The notes under the pieces were generated by a model. The model was given only the letters and a program-made list of their open reading frames with translations, was not told where the DNA came from and did not search any database. This document shows, one piece after another, positions 27,556 to 36,665 of a DNA stretch of 64,000 bases (positions are counted from its first letter, which is position 1; every line of letters starts with the position of its first letter). The stretch is from Mesorhizobium kowhaii (lineage in GTDB: Bacteria > Pseudomonadota > Alphaproteobacteria > Rhizobiales > Rhizobiaceae), in contig NZ_MZXV01000076.1 in assembly GCF_003253745.1 (NCBI RefSeq), forward strand, positions 62,001 to 126,000, given 5' to 3'. A program made the position numbers and the translations under genes.

Positions 27556-27886
27556 AATGTTCCCCCGAATTGCCTCTTCCCGTGTGCGGGAATGGGTTGA
27601 TCGTCAGGCGAATCTTGTCGCCACCGGGCTCCCGGCATCGGTGCACTAGCATCGGCACTGTTTCCAGACGATGTCGCGCCAACCCCTCCCGACACTTCTC
27701 ACGATAGCAGAAAACCAGGCAGTGCATTCGCCATCTCGGCGGCTTCGCGCTGGCGGCAAGCTGAAACAGAACCGAATTTTTCGCGACATCGTTCCGAAAC
27801 GTGCGCCGCGCTAAAGGCCGCTCCTCTGACGGGCCGGCGCAAATCGCGCCCTACCGGAATCCCTCCAGAACATCCAAGGAGCAACC
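27556..27886. other. Divergent promoter gap
   Basis: About 330 bases between the leftward membrane-protein gene and the rightward DUF2269 gene. I see no gene, repeat or strong hairpin. It presumably holds both promoters. AAGGAGCAACC immediately before 27887 is a strong ribosome site for the rightward gene. Confidence 0.4.
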
Positions 27887-28438
27887 ATGGACTGGTACTC
27901 GATCGTCAAATTTCTCCATATCGTCTCGGCCAGTTTATGGGTTGGGGGCGGTTTCGTGCTGTTCCTGCTCGGCGCGCTTGCCGAGCGCGCCGGCAACATC
28001 GAGGAAAAGTTGCAGGCGATGCGTGCCAGCGGGCAGTTGGGAGGCCGTTTCTTCGCGCCGATGTCGATGCTGACCCTGATCTTCGGCCTCATCATGTGCA
28101 GCTTCTGGGTCGGCTTTTCGGATCTGTGGATCATCATCGGTCTGGTCGGCTACGCCACGACCTTCTCGATCGGCATGTTCATCTTCAAGCCGACCGGCGA
28201 GCGCATGGGCGCGATGATCGCCAAGGAGGGCATCACGCCCGCTGTTCTGGCCATCGGCCAGCGCATGATGAGCGCGGCGCGCTTCGACTATGCGGTGATG
28301 CTGGCAATCATCGCCGACATGGTGCTGAAGCCGACCGCGCATGACATCGGCATTCTTGCCGGTATGGTGCTGGTCGTCGTGGTGGGCGCCACACTGGCCC
28401 TTGGCGGCAACCGTCGCCTCGTGCCGAGCGCCGCCTGA
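27887..28438 (+). CDS. DUF2269-type integral membrane protein
   Basis: Protein of 183 aa with about four membrane helices. The opening MDWYSIVKFLHIVSASLWVG with His at the edge of a helix is typical of the DUF2269 family of predicted membrane proteins, whose function is unknown. A strong AAGGAG site precedes the ATG. It is convergent with the TauE-like gene; a modest hairpin GGTGAGG / CCTCACC at 28451-28477 lies between them. Confidence 0.75.
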   Translation: MDWYSIVKFLHIVSASLWVGGGFVLFLLGALAERAGNIEEKLQAMRASGQLGGRFFAPMSMLTLIFGLIMCSFWVGFSDLWIIIGLVGYATTFSIGMFIFKPTGERMGAMIAKEGITPAVLAIGQRMMSAARFDYAVMLAIIADMVLKPTAHDIGILAGMVLVVVVGATLALGGNRRLVPSAA

Positions 28439-28479
28439 CACCGCCGTGATGGTGAGGGGCTGCACAGCCGCCTCACCCC

Positions 28480-29250
28480 TTACAGAAGGCCGGCGATGCC
28501 ATCCCACAGCAGCTTCAGCGCCACCACCGCCACGGTTGCGTAGGTGAAGGGATAGAAGGTTTCCGGGCGCATCCGCCGCACCAGCCAGGCGCCGGCGATG
28601 GTCGACAGCGGCGCCAGCGGCGTCAACACCGCCGACGCCGTCAGATTGGCGGTGTCGAACTGGCCGAGCGCGAAATAGGGAATGAGCTTCAGCGCATTGG
28701 TGGCGGCAAAGAAGATCGCCGCGGTGCCCGACAGAATTTTGGGATCGAGCCGGATCGGCAAGGCATAGACCTGGAACGGCGGGCCGCCGACATGGGCGAC
28801 GAAGCTGGTGAAGCCGGCGACCGTTCCCCAGATGGCGGCAGCCACACGGTTGGGCTGGGCCGCGTGGTCGGCGCCGTGGCGAAACTGCAGATAGAGCCAG
28901 CGCAGGACGAAGATGATGGCGACGGCGCCGACGATCAGCCGCACCGCCTCTTCGGTGACCAGTGCCGCCGTCAGCCAGCCCAGGCCGATGCCAATGACGG
29001 CGCCCGGCATCATGTCGACCAGCATCTTGCGGTCGTAGACACCCCACCATGTCCACACCGACACGATGTCCATCAGGCACAGGATGGGCAGCAGGATGGC
29101 GGCGGCCTGCACTGGCGGCATGGTCAGCGCCATCAGCGGCACGCCGACGAAGCCGACGGCGCCGCCGAAGCCGCCCTTGGACAGGCCGACCAGAATGACC
29201 GCCGGGATGGCAGCCGCGTAGAACCACGGATCGAGAAGCAGGCCTGACAT
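28480..29250 (-). CDS. TauE/SafE-family sulfite/anion exporter
   Basis: Protein of 256 aa with seven to eight predicted membrane helices. The duplicated family motif is seen as GLSKGGFGGAVGFVGVPL near the N-terminus and FVAHVGGPPFQVYALP in the second half. Members export sulfite, sulfoacetate or related anions; the substrate here is unknown. It appears monocistronic. Confidence 0.82.
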   Translation of the reverse strand: MSGLLLDPWFYAAAIPAVILVGLSKGGFGGAVGFVGVPLMALTMPPVQAAAILLPILCLMDIVSVWTWWGVYDRKMLVDMMPGAVIGIGLGWLTAALVTEEAVRLIVGAVAIIFVLRWLYLQFRHGADHAAQPNRVAAAIWGTVAGFTSFVAHVGGPPFQVYALPIRLDPKILSGTAAIFFAATNALKLIPYFALGQFDTANLTASAVLTPLAPLSTIAGAWLVRRMRPETFYPFTYATVAVVALKLLWDGIAGLL

Positions 29251-29430
29251 GGGGAGGGGCTGGGCTGGAGGGAAAGCGCGTCGACGCTTGAATAGCCCAG
29301 AATTTTGAGCGGAGCGACAGCAAATGTAAGCGTGGCTGCGGCACGCGTGGCCAATGGCGGGCCTTTGTCCTATCGGCGGGCCGACACCAGCAGGAACATC
29401 GGCCGCTCCAGCTCTTCCGCCAGTTCGGGC

Positions 29431-29907
29431 TTAGCCCTGCAAAACCTTTGCCCTGTCACGAGAGGCGGTTGCGTCGAGCGGCGGCGGCCGCCGCCGGATC
29501 GGCTGCGCCTTGATGATGGCGGTGCTGGTCTCGGCCTTGTCGGCGATGCGGTCGAGAATCCCGTCGAGATCGCCGATCGAGCGCACGAACAGACGGGCGA
29601 CGAAGCAGTCATCGCCCGTCACCTTGTCGCATTCGCCAAATTCGGGGATCTCCTCGATCAGCTTCTGGACGATGTGCAGCTTGCCCGGCAGCGGCCGGAT
29701 GCGAACGATCGCCTGCAGTGTATAGCCGAGTGCCAGCGGGTCGATCTCGACCGTGAACGCCCGGATGACGCCGCGCTCCTCGAGCCGTCGAAGCCGCTCC
29801 GAAACGCTCGGCGACGACAGCCCGACCTGGCTGGCCAGGTCCTTCAGCGAGGTGCGTGCGTCCTTGACCAGGATTTCGAGGAGATTTCGGTCGAGATCGT
29901 CCAGCAT
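29431..29907 (-). CDS. Lrp/AsnC-family transcriptional regulator
   Basis: Protein of 158 aa. An HTH at residues 1-60 (DDLDRNLLEILVKDARTSL, GLSSPSVSERLRRLEERGVI) is followed by a RAM ligand-binding domain with VTGDDCFVARLFV. It lies divergent to an EamA-family exporter gene, which it probably controls in response to an amino acid. That exporter is now broken, so the regulator may have lost its main local target. Confidence 0.88.
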   Translation of the reverse strand: MLDDLDRNLLEILVKDARTSLKDLASQVGLSSPSVSERLRRLEERGVIRAFTVEIDPLALGYTLQAIVRIRPLPGKLHIVQKLIEEIPEFGECDKVTGDDCFVARLFVRSIGDLDGILDRIADKAETSTAIIKAQPIRRRPPPLDATASRDRAKVLQG

Positions 29908-29939
29908 TTTACATTTCTCGCAATTTTGGAACTAATGCC

Positions 29940-29953
29940 TAATATAATTATTA
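29940..29953. promoter_or_regulatory. AT-rich palindrome between lrp-type gene and exporter gene
   Basis: TAATA-TAAT-TATTA is a near-perfect palindrome in an AT-rich gap, 33 bases upstream of the Lrp-type start and 87 bases upstream of the exporter start. It is a reasonable Lrp-type operator or an UP/-10 element; the sequence cannot decide. Confidence 0.4.
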
Positions 29954-30039
29954 TAGATGGCAGCACCACCTTTTTTATCACATGGAAAGCCCCGACGACG
30001 CATGAGATTATGCGAGATCAACGGGTTCGGAGGTTTGTT

Positions 30040-30945
30040 GTGAACGATACAGTGCGCGGTACGGTCGAAATGTCCGCCGCAATGGCGATCCTGGGAACGA
30101 TCGGATGGTTCGTCGTCCTGTCCGGCCAGCCGATCATGGATGTGGTGTTCTGGCGTTGCGCATTCGGCGCGCTGACGCTGCTTGTCATCTGCGCCGGGCT
30201 GGGGTTGCTGCGCAACAGGCTGTCGCTGCGCGTCATCGGCCTCGCAGCGCTCGGCGGCGTCGCTATCGTCGTCAACTGGCTGTTACTCTTTAGTGCCTTC
30301 TCCCGCGCGTCGATCTCGATCGCCACCGCTGTCTACAACACGCAGCCCTTCATGCTGGTCGGCTTCGGCGCGCTGTTCTTCGCCGAGCGGCTGACCTTGA
30401 CCAAGCTGACCTGGCTGGCCATCGCCTTCGCCGGCATGGTGCTGATCGTGCAGGCCGCCCCCGATGCCGGCGATGTCGGCACGGATTAATTTACCGGCAT
30501 CGTCATGGCGTTGGGCGCGGCTTTCTTCTGGGCCGTCGCCGCCATCGTCACCAAGAAGCTCAAGGGCACGCCGCCGCACCTGATCGCGCTGATCCAGGTC
30601 TGCGTCGGCGTCGTCATGCTGGCGCCCTTCGCCAATCTTTCCCAGCTTCCGGCCGATGCGTGGACCTGGACCATGCTGGCGACGCTCGGCATCGTCCATA
30701 CCGGCCTGATGTACATCCTGATGTATGGCGCCATCCAGAAGCTGCCGACGCATCTGCAGGGCTCGCTGTCCTTCATCTACCCGGTGGTGGCGATCCTGGT
30801 CGATGTCACCGCCTTCGGCCATCGGCTGCATCTGAGCCAGATCGTCGGCGCCGCCGCCATCCTGATCGCCGCCGCCGGCATGAATCTCGGCTGGACGCTG
30901 TGGAAGTCGAAAACGCCCGTCGCGAGCCCGCACCCGATCAAGTGA
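30040..30945 (+). pseudogene. EamA/DMT exporter interrupted by an in-frame stop
   Basis: The reading frame codes for a ten-helix drug/metabolite transporter in two EamA halves, but a TAA at 30487-30489 sits between the fifth and sixth helices, exactly in frame, and the second half continues as FTGIVMALGAAFFWAVAA. Related proteins commonly have an aromatic residue near here, so TAT or TAC to TAA is a likely single change. The first half starts at a GTG (30040) with GGAGG six bases upstream. A restart at ATG 30505 could yield a five-helix second half, so two half-proteins are conceivable. A sequencing error is also possible. Confidence 0.8.
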
Positions 30946-31079
30946 CGCGGGCCCGCCGGCTGCCCGGCGGGTCAAAAAACGCGATCCCGGCTGCCCGCCT
31001 GTTCAAAGCGGGCACTTTGCTCTATGCCGCAATCCAACCATCTTCGCCCGGCATAGGCGAAACGCGGGATCGAAAAACC

Positions 31080-31727
31080 ATGAATGACGCAACGCCCCCC
31101 AACCGCTGTCGCATCGTGCTGATCGCGCCACCCGGCGTGCCGGCGGCCCGTATCGCCGCGGCATTCGAAGGCGGCGACGTGGCTTCGCTGATCCTGCCCG
31201 AGAACGGCATGGACGAGGCCTCCTTCCAGGCTTTCGCCGAGCAGATCGTGCCGGCAGCGCAAGCCGCGGGCGTCGCTGTCGTCATCGCCGGCGACACCCG
31301 CATAGCCGGCCGCGTTCAGGCCGACGGTATCCATGTCGAGGTCTCCAAGGCCGAACTCGCCGAGACGATCGAGCATTTTCAGGCAAAGATGATGGTCGGC
31401 GCCGGCGGCGCCAAGACGCGAGACGACGCGCTCGAGCTCGGCGAGACACGGCCCGACTACATTTTCTTCGGCCGCTTCGGTTACGACAACAAGCCCGAAC
31501 CCCACCCGCGCAACCTGTCGCTCGGCAGATGGTGGGCCGATATGATCCAGATCCCTTGCATCGTCATGGCCGGATCCGACATCGCTTCGGTGGAAGCGGT
31601 GGGCGCCACTGGCGCCGAATTCGTGGCACTGTCGAGCGCCGTGTTCGCCGACGGCACCGACCCCAGGACAGCGGTCGCCAGCGCCAACGCGCTGCTCGAC
31701 GAGACCGCGCCGCGCTTCGAGGACTGA
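31080..31727 (+). CDS. Thiamine phosphate synthase-like protein
   Basis: Protein of 215 aa with a TIM-barrel of the ThiE/TenI superfamily: GIHVEVSKAEL in the phosphate region, DYIFFGRFGYDNKPEPHPRN, and the closing ATGAEFVALSSAVF. ThiE joins hydroxymethylpyrimidine diphosphate with thiazole phosphate. No other thiamine gene is nearby and the pyrophosphate-binding motif is not a textbook match, so it may be a paralogue with another role. It is followed 1 base later by the Sel1-repeat gene, probably co-translated. Confidence 0.7.
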   Translation: MNDATPPNRCRIVLIAPPGVPAARIAAAFEGGDVASLILPENGMDEASFQAFAEQIVPAAQAAGVAVVIAGDTRIAGRVQADGIHVEVSKAELAETIEHFQAKMMVGAGGAKTRDDALELGETRPDYIFFGRFGYDNKPEPHPRNLSLGRWWADMIQIPCIVMAGSDIASVEAVGATGAEFVALSSAVFADGTDPRTAVASANALLDETAPRFED

Positions 31728-31728
31728 C

Positions 31729-32769
31729 GTGCCCTCGGCAACGCTTCCCCTCCAGGCTCTGCTTGCGGCGCTCATGATCCAGGCAGCGGCCGCGGAAAAC
31801 ATCCCGCTGCCGCAGTCCAAGCCGGAAGCCGGCGTGCATACGGACAAGCCGATCGACAAGCCGCTGCCGCAGCCCGCCACCACGGCCGAGCCGGCGCCGC
31901 TGCCGTCAGCCGACACCGTCAATCCCGACCGCTTCGGCGCCAAGCCGGCCGACGCCGCCTATGGCGCCTTCCAGCGCGGTCTCTACAAGACGGCCTACAA
32001 TCTCGCGCTGGTGCGCGCGCAAAACGGCGACCCGGCGGCGCAGACGCTGGTGGCCGAGATCCTGTCGCGCGGGCTGGGTGTGCCGCTGAATGCCGCGGAA
32101 GCGGCGAAATGGTACGCGCTTGCCGCCGAACAGGGCGTGCCGGAATCGCAGTTCCAGTATGCGCTGATGCTGCTCGATGGACGCTACGTCAAGAAGGACG
32201 AGAAGGAGGCCTATGCGCTGATGCAGGCCGCCGCCGAAGCCGGCAACCGGCTGGCGCAGTTCAATTTCGCGCAGATGCTGGTCCAGCAGGACCCCGGCGA
32301 CGCCGGCCTCGCCAAGGCGGTCTCCTACTATGAGCGCGCCGCCGCCACCGGCCTCGCCGACGCGCAATATGCGATGTCACAGATCTATGCCAATGGCGTC
32401 GGCGGCAAGCCGCGCGACGACGCGCAGGCAAGGCGCCTGCTGGCGCAGGCCGCACGGCAGAATTACGACACCGCGCAGATCGATCTCGCAACCTGGATGA
32501 TCGAGGGTCGCGGTGGCGGCCGCGACCTGAAGTCCGCCTTCGGCTGGATGAAGCAGGCGGCGGAGGGCGGCAACGTCGCCGCGCAGAACCGCCTCGCCAA
32601 GCTCTATATGCAAGGCATCGGCACCGATCCGGATCTTGTCCTTGCCGGCGCCTGGTACATCGTCGCCCGCCGCGCCGGTCTCATCGACCCGCAGATGGAC
32701 GATTTCCTGCAGGGGCTGGGCGACGACCAGACCAAGCAGGCTCTGCAGAAGGCGAACCGCCTGCCCTGA
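31729..32769 (+). CDS. Secreted Sel1-repeat protein
   Basis: Protein of 346 aa from a GTG start one base after the previous stop, with a GAGG site inside the upstream gene. A signal peptide covers about 1-22, then a Pro-rich segment, then at least five Sel1/TPR-like repeats (for example NAAEAAKWYALAAEQGVPES, GLADAQYAMSQIYANGVGG, GGNVAAQNRLAKLYMQGIGT). Such solenoids bind protein partners in the envelope. Partner unknown. Confidence 0.82.
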   Translation: MPSATLPLQALLAALMIQAAAAENIPLPQSKPEAGVHTDKPIDKPLPQPATTAEPAPLPSADTVNPDRFGAKPADAAYGAFQRGLYKTAYNLALVRAQNGDPAAQTLVAEILSRGLGVPLNAAEAAKWYALAAEQGVPESQFQYALMLLDGRYVKKDEKEAYALMQAAAEAGNRLAQFNFAQMLVQQDPGDAGLAKAVSYYERAAATGLADAQYAMSQIYANGVGGKPRDDAQARRLLAQAARQNYDTAQIDLATWMIEGRGGGRDLKSAFGWMKQAAEGGNVAAQNRLAKLYMQGIGTDPDLVLAGAWYIVARRAGLIDPQMDDFLQGLGDDQTKQALQKANRLP

Positions 32770-32784
32770 TCGCCGGTCGCGAAA

Positions 32785-33810
32785 TCACGGCGTGTGATCG
32801 AGGACGACCTTGCCGAAGGGCGAGCCATGTTCGAGATGGTGAAACGCCGCCGCTGCCTCTCCCCACGGGAAGACCCGGTCGATCACCGGCCGCAGCCGGT
32901 TGACCGCAAGCGCGCGGTTCATTGCCTCGAAGGATTCGCGTGAGCCGACGGGTATGCCGCGTGCCCTGACCTGGCGGCGAAAGATATCGAGCGGATTGAT
33001 CGCCCCCTCGCTGCCGCCGAGATAGCCTATGACGTTGATCTGGGCGCCGCGTGCCGCGGCCTTCAGCGACTGGGCGAAGCTTTGCGGCCCGCCGACCTCG
33101 ATGATGTGATCGGCGCCACGGCCATCGGTCAGCGCCATGACGGCTGACGACCAGTCCGGATCGCTGCTGTAGTTGACGCAGTCATGGGCACCGACTTGCC
33201 TTGCCCGTTCAAGCTTTGCATCACTGCTCGAGGTGACGATGACGCGCGCGCCGGCAGCGGCGGCGAACTGCACCGCAAATAGCGACACGCCGCCAGTGCC
33301 CAGGCTGAGCACGGTTTCGCCCGGCTTCAGATGGCCCTCGGTGAACAGCGCATGCCAGGCGGTGACAGCAGCGCAAGGCAGCGTCGCCGCCTCGACATCG
33401 CTCAGATGCGCTGGGGCAAGCACTGCCGCCTGTTCGTCCAGGCGAGCGAATTCGCTGAGCAATCCGTCGATGGGACCGCCGCGCTGATAGGACGGTTCGG
33501 CCATTGCGAAGCTGCCGCCGACCCAGCGCTGCCAGAAGGTGCCGCTGACACGGTCGCCGACCTTGAAGCGGCTGACCTCAGGGCCGACCGCCACGACGTC
33601 ACCGACGCCGTCCGAAAGCGGCACCAGCGGCAATGGAAATACTGTGTGATAGTTGCCGCGCACGATTTCCACGTCGCGGTAGTTTAGCGCCGTGGCCTTG
33701 ACCTTGATGATCATTTCCTGGCGACCCGGTGCCGGCATCGGCCGTTCGACCATTCTGAGATGGTCGATGCCGCCCGGGTTCTGCAGCTCGATGGCTTTCA
33801 TTGTCGTCAT
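32785..33810 (-). CDS. MDR-family NAD(P)-dependent oxidoreductase (quinone oxidoreductase-like)
   Basis: Protein of 341 aa. A GroES-like N-terminal domain (TALNYRDVEIVRGNY, LVPLSDGVGDVVAVG) is followed by a Rossmann domain with LGTGGVSLFAVQFA. The cysteine and histidine ligands of zinc alcohol dehydrogenases are missing, so it is the zinc-free quinone-oxidoreductase type. It is divergent from a LysR regulator 91 bases away, its likely controller. Confidence 0.85.
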   Translation of the reverse strand: MTTMKAIELQNPGGIDHLRMVERPMPAPGRQEMIIKVKATALNYRDVEIVRGNYHTVFPLPLVPLSDGVGDVVAVGPEVSRFKVGDRVSGTFWQRWVGGSFAMAEPSYQRGGPIDGLLSEFARLDEQAAVLAPAHLSDVEAATLPCAAVTAWHALFTEGHLKPGETVLSLGTGGVSLFAVQFAAAAGARVIVTSSSDAKLERARQVGAHDCVNYSSDPDWSSAVMALTDGRGADHIIEVGGPQSFAQSLKAAARGAQINVIGYLGGSEGAINPLDIFRRQVRARGIPVGSRESFEAMNRALAVNRLRPVIDRVFPWGEAAAAFHHLEHGSPFGKVVLDHTP

Positions 33811-33858
33811 CCTTTCCGTTGCAAGGAAAATCGCTTGTCAGACGGTGGATTTCAAATT

Positions 33859-33880
33859 CATAATAGTCAGCATGATTATG
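33859..33880. promoter_or_regulatory. Dyad CATAAT-N10-ATTATG, probable LysR operator
   Basis: A perfect 6-bp inverted repeat with a 10-base spacer lies midway between the divergent MDR oxidoreductase and LysR genes. LysR proteins usually bind such AT-rich dyads to control both directions. It overlaps two alternative ATG codons (33872, 33878) of the LysR gene, another reason to prefer the later start. Confidence 0.55.
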
Positions 33881-33901
33881 CGTGTAGAACATGGTGAACG
33901 G

Positions 33902-34762
33902 ATGCTCGAGGAACTGCGCACGCTCGTCCTCTTCGCCGAGGAAGGCTCGATCCAGAAAGTGGCCCGCCGCCTGCCACTGACGCAGCCTGCCGTAACCCGG
34001 CAGATCCAGCGGCTGGAGGACATGCTCGCCACCACACTGCTCGACCGGCGGCAGAAGCCGCCGCGGCTGACCCAGGCAGGCCTGGACGTACTGGCTCGCG
34101 GCCGCGACATTCTCGCTTCGGTCGAAGCGCTGAAATCCTTCGCCGGCAGCGCCGAGCCTGAAGGCGTGCTTCGCCTCGGCCTTGCCCACGGCCTCTCCGA
34201 CAGGGATGTGGCGGGGGCCATTGCCAATGCCGCCGCGTTGTTTCCAAACGTGTCGCTGCGCCTCAAGACCGGCTGGAGCGCCGAACTCGTCTACCAGTTT
34301 GATCGCGGGCAGCTCGATGTCGCCATCGTGCTGCGCGCAAACACCGGCGAAAGCAGCGAGGGTGCCATCGGCACGGAGCGCCTCGGCATCGTGGCCGGCA
34401 AGCAGGTCGGCCCGGCGACCGATCTTGCAGATGCGGCCTGGGTCTTGAGCCCCCCGCCTTGCGACGCGCGCCAACGGCTGCTTGCCGTCCTGGGCGAAGA
34501 CAGAAGGAGATTATCCATCGCCGCCGAAATCCAGGACCCGGCCATGCAGATGGAGTGGGTGCGAAGGGGCCACGGACTCGGCCTCATGCCCATGCGCCTT
34601 CTGCGTCAGCACTTGCCGAGGGGCGTGATGCTCATCGAGGCAGGTGATCTCGACCTGTCTATGCAGGTCGTTGTCATGCGGTCGCCGCACATCCATCGAC
34701 TGACAAAGGTCGCCGATGCCGTCGCCAAATCCGTCGGTGCGGTTATCAACCACGACGCCTGA
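33902..34762 (+). CDS. LysR-family transcriptional regulator
   Basis: Protein of 286 aa. The HTH (LRTLVLFAEEGSIQKVARRL, TQPAVTRQIQRLEDML) occupies residues 4-50, followed by the type-2 periplasmic-binding-like effector domain. The start at 33902 has GGTGA upstream and gives the normal length; earlier ATGs fall in the probable operator. The target is inferred to be the divergent oxidoreductase. Confidence 0.87.
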   Translation: MLEELRTLVLFAEEGSIQKVARRLPLTQPAVTRQIQRLEDMLATTLLDRRQKPPRLTQAGLDVLARGRDILASVEALKSFAGSAEPEGVLRLGLAHGLSDRDVAGAIANAAALFPNVSLRLKTGWSAELVYQFDRGQLDVAIVLRANTGESSEGAIGTERLGIVAGKQVGPATDLADAAWVLSPPPCDARQRLLAVLGEDRRRLSIAAEIQDPAMQMEWVRRGHGLGLMPMRLLRQHLPRGVMLIEAGDLDLSMQVVVMRSPHIHRLTKVADAVAKSVGAVINHDA

Positions 34763-34925
34763 CCCTGCCTTCTACGGCACTGCATATCCAGACCCCCGAC
34801 CTCGGTGCTTCATTCCCGGCGCTTGGCCCCAGCCTGCCCGCTCCCTTGCCTCTTCTGGCGATTTGTGGTCTTGGGAGCCCCGAATTCGCTTTCTCGGCGA
34901 ACATCTCATTCCGGATCAGATCACT

Positions 34926-35492
34926 ATGGCCAAGATCAATGGCAACGAAATCCGTCCCGGCAACGTCATCGAGCATGATGGCGGCCTTTGGGTGGCGGTC
35001 AGGACCAACACCGTCAAGCCCGGCAAGGGCGGCGCCTACAACCAGGTCGAGCTGAAGAACCTCATCAACGGTACCAAGCTCAACGAGCGCTTCCGCTCGG
35101 CCGAGACCGTCGAGCAGATCCGGCTCGACCTGAAGGATTTTTCCTTCCTCTACGCGCAGGAAGACGCGCTGGTGTTCATGGACACCCAAAGCTACGAGCA
35201 GCTCGAATTGAACAAGGACTTCGTCGGCGACCGCGCCGCCTTCCTGCAGGACGGCATGATGGTGACGGTCCAGCTCTATGACGAAAGGCCGATCGGCATC
35301 TCCTTGCCCGACTATGTGACGCTGACCATCACCGAGGCGGACCCGGTGGTGAAGGGCCAGACGGCGGCTTCGTCCTACAAGCCGGCGATGCTGGAAAACG
35401 GCATCCGTGTGCTGGTGCCGCCATTCATCGGCGCCGGCGAGCGCATCATCGTCGACACCAACGAAATCACCTACGTGCGCCGCGCCGACTAG
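34926..35492 (+). CDS. efp: Translation elongation factor P
   Basis: Protein of 188 aa, full length, with KOW-like N-terminal domain and two OB domains. The loop KPGKGGA carries the conserved Lys34 that is modified in many bacteria, and the C-terminal signature (SYKPAMLENGIRVLVPPFI) is intact. It rescues ribosomes at polyproline stretches. A clear ribosome site is not visible before the ATG. A modification enzyme (EpmA/B) is not in the window. Confidence 0.95.
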   Translation: MAKINGNEIRPGNVIEHDGGLWVAVRTNTVKPGKGGAYNQVELKNLINGTKLNERFRSAETVEQIRLDLKDFSFLYAQEDALVFMDTQSYEQLELNKDFVGDRAAFLQDGMMVTVQLYDERPIGISLPDYVTLTITEADPVVKGQTAASSYKPAMLENGIRVLVPPFIGAGERIIVDTNEITYVRRAD

Positions 35493-35700
35493 GGCAATTC
35501 CAGGAAAAGTGTGAAACGGTTTTCCCAGGAAAAGCGCATAGCGCTTTCCCTTGGGAATTGCGACAAACAAGGAGATAGAGCGGTTCGGCGTTTCCGTGAG
35601 ACGATGAACCGATCTAGGCATGGTCCCGAACCGAAGGTCAGCGCAGCAAAAAAGTTGCAGACTTTTCGGATCAGATCATGCTTCAAAAAACAAGCATATG
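35492..35700. repeat. Two intergenic repeat modules between efp and suhB
   Basis: The first module (35492-35590) contains GGCAATTCCAGGAAAAGTGT and hairpin arms around GCGCATAGCGC and is shared in shortened form with 46688-46740. The second (about 35620-35690) contains CCCGAACCGAAGGTCAGCG and ATCATGC and is shared with 50006-50072. Both are intergenic and probably belong to rhizobial mosaic repeat families. No gene is visible in the 268-base gap. Confidence 0.6.
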
Positions 35701-35760
35701 AAGCGGGGGCGCGATCCAGTTTGAGTTGATCCGCCCCAAGCTCTCGGAGTTTCCAACGAT

Positions 35761-36561
35761 ATGGCACGCTCAGCCCTTCTCAACGTCATGGTCCAGGCCG
35801 CAATGAAAGCCGGCCGCTCGCTGTCGCGCGACTTCGGCGAGGTGCAGAATCTGCAGGTCTCGATGAAAGGCCCTGGCGACTATGTCAGCCAGGCCGATCG
35901 CAAGGCCGAGGACATCGTCTTTGCCGAGCTGTCCAAGGCACGGCCGGGTTACGCTTTCCTGATGGAAGAGCGCGGCGTGGTCGAAGGCGACGACGGCCAG
36001 CACCGCTGGATCGTCGACCCGCTCGACGGCACCACCAATTTCCTGCACGGCATCCCGCTCTTTGCCGTTTCGATCGCGCTGGAACGCCAGGGGCAGATCG
36101 TTGCCGGTGTCATCTACAATCCGGCAATGGACGAGCTCTACACCGCCGAACGCGGTGGCGGCGCCTTCATGAACGACCGCCGCTTGCGCGTCGCCGGCCG
36201 CATCAAGCTGGTCGACACGGTGATCGGCTGCGGCGTGCCGCACCTCGGCCGCGGCCACCACGGCAATTTCCTCGTCGAACTGCGCAACGTCATGGCGGAG
36301 GTCTCGGGCGTGCGCCGCATGGGTGCCGTCTCGCTCGATCTCGCCTATGTCGCCGCCGGCCGCATGGACGGTTTCTGGGAAACCGGCCTGTCGGCGTGGG
36401 ACGTCGCCGCCGGCCTGCTGCTGATCCGCGAGGCGGGTGGCTTCGTTTCGGACATGGACGGAGGCCAGGACATGCTTGACCACGGCTCGGTGGTCGCCGG
36501 CAACGAGGTCATCCAGCGCGCTTTGCTGAAGGCCGTGAAGAAGCCGCTCTCGGCGCGCTGA
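35761..36561 (+). CDS. suhB: Inositol monophosphatase family protein SuhB
   Basis: Protein of 266 aa. Metal-binding motifs are intact: EERG (first Glu), WIVDPLDGTTNFLHG (second), and the C-terminal GLSAWDVAAG. It dephosphorylates inositol-1-phosphate or related sugars. Gene order efp-suhB occurs in other Rhizobiales. Spacing from efp (268 bases, with repeats) suggests a separate promoter. Confidence 0.9.
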   Translation: MARSALLNVMVQAAMKAGRSLSRDFGEVQNLQVSMKGPGDYVSQADRKAEDIVFAELSKARPGYAFLMEERGVVEGDDGQHRWIVDPLDGTTNFLHGIPLFAVSIALERQGQIVAGVIYNPAMDELYTAERGGGAFMNDRRLRVAGRIKLVDTVIGCGVPHLGRGHHGNFLVELRNVMAEVSGVRRMGAVSLDLAYVAAGRMDGFWETGLSAWDVAAGLLLIREAGGFVSDMDGGQDMLDHGSVVAGNEVIQRALLKAVKKPLSAR

Positions 36562-36665
36562 CTGACACGCCGCGCTGATGCGCCGCAGTCGCAAAACCGC
36601 AATGGAAGCTTGAAATACTGCCCGGCGAGCGCCCAAATTGGAAGGCGCGGCGCAGGAACCCGGCA

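Noticed and set aside
35492..35760. A small RNA of the type named after suhB in rhizobia
   Set aside because: The gap before suhB is filled by repeat modules, and I could not match a known sRNA structure. A covariance search would decide.
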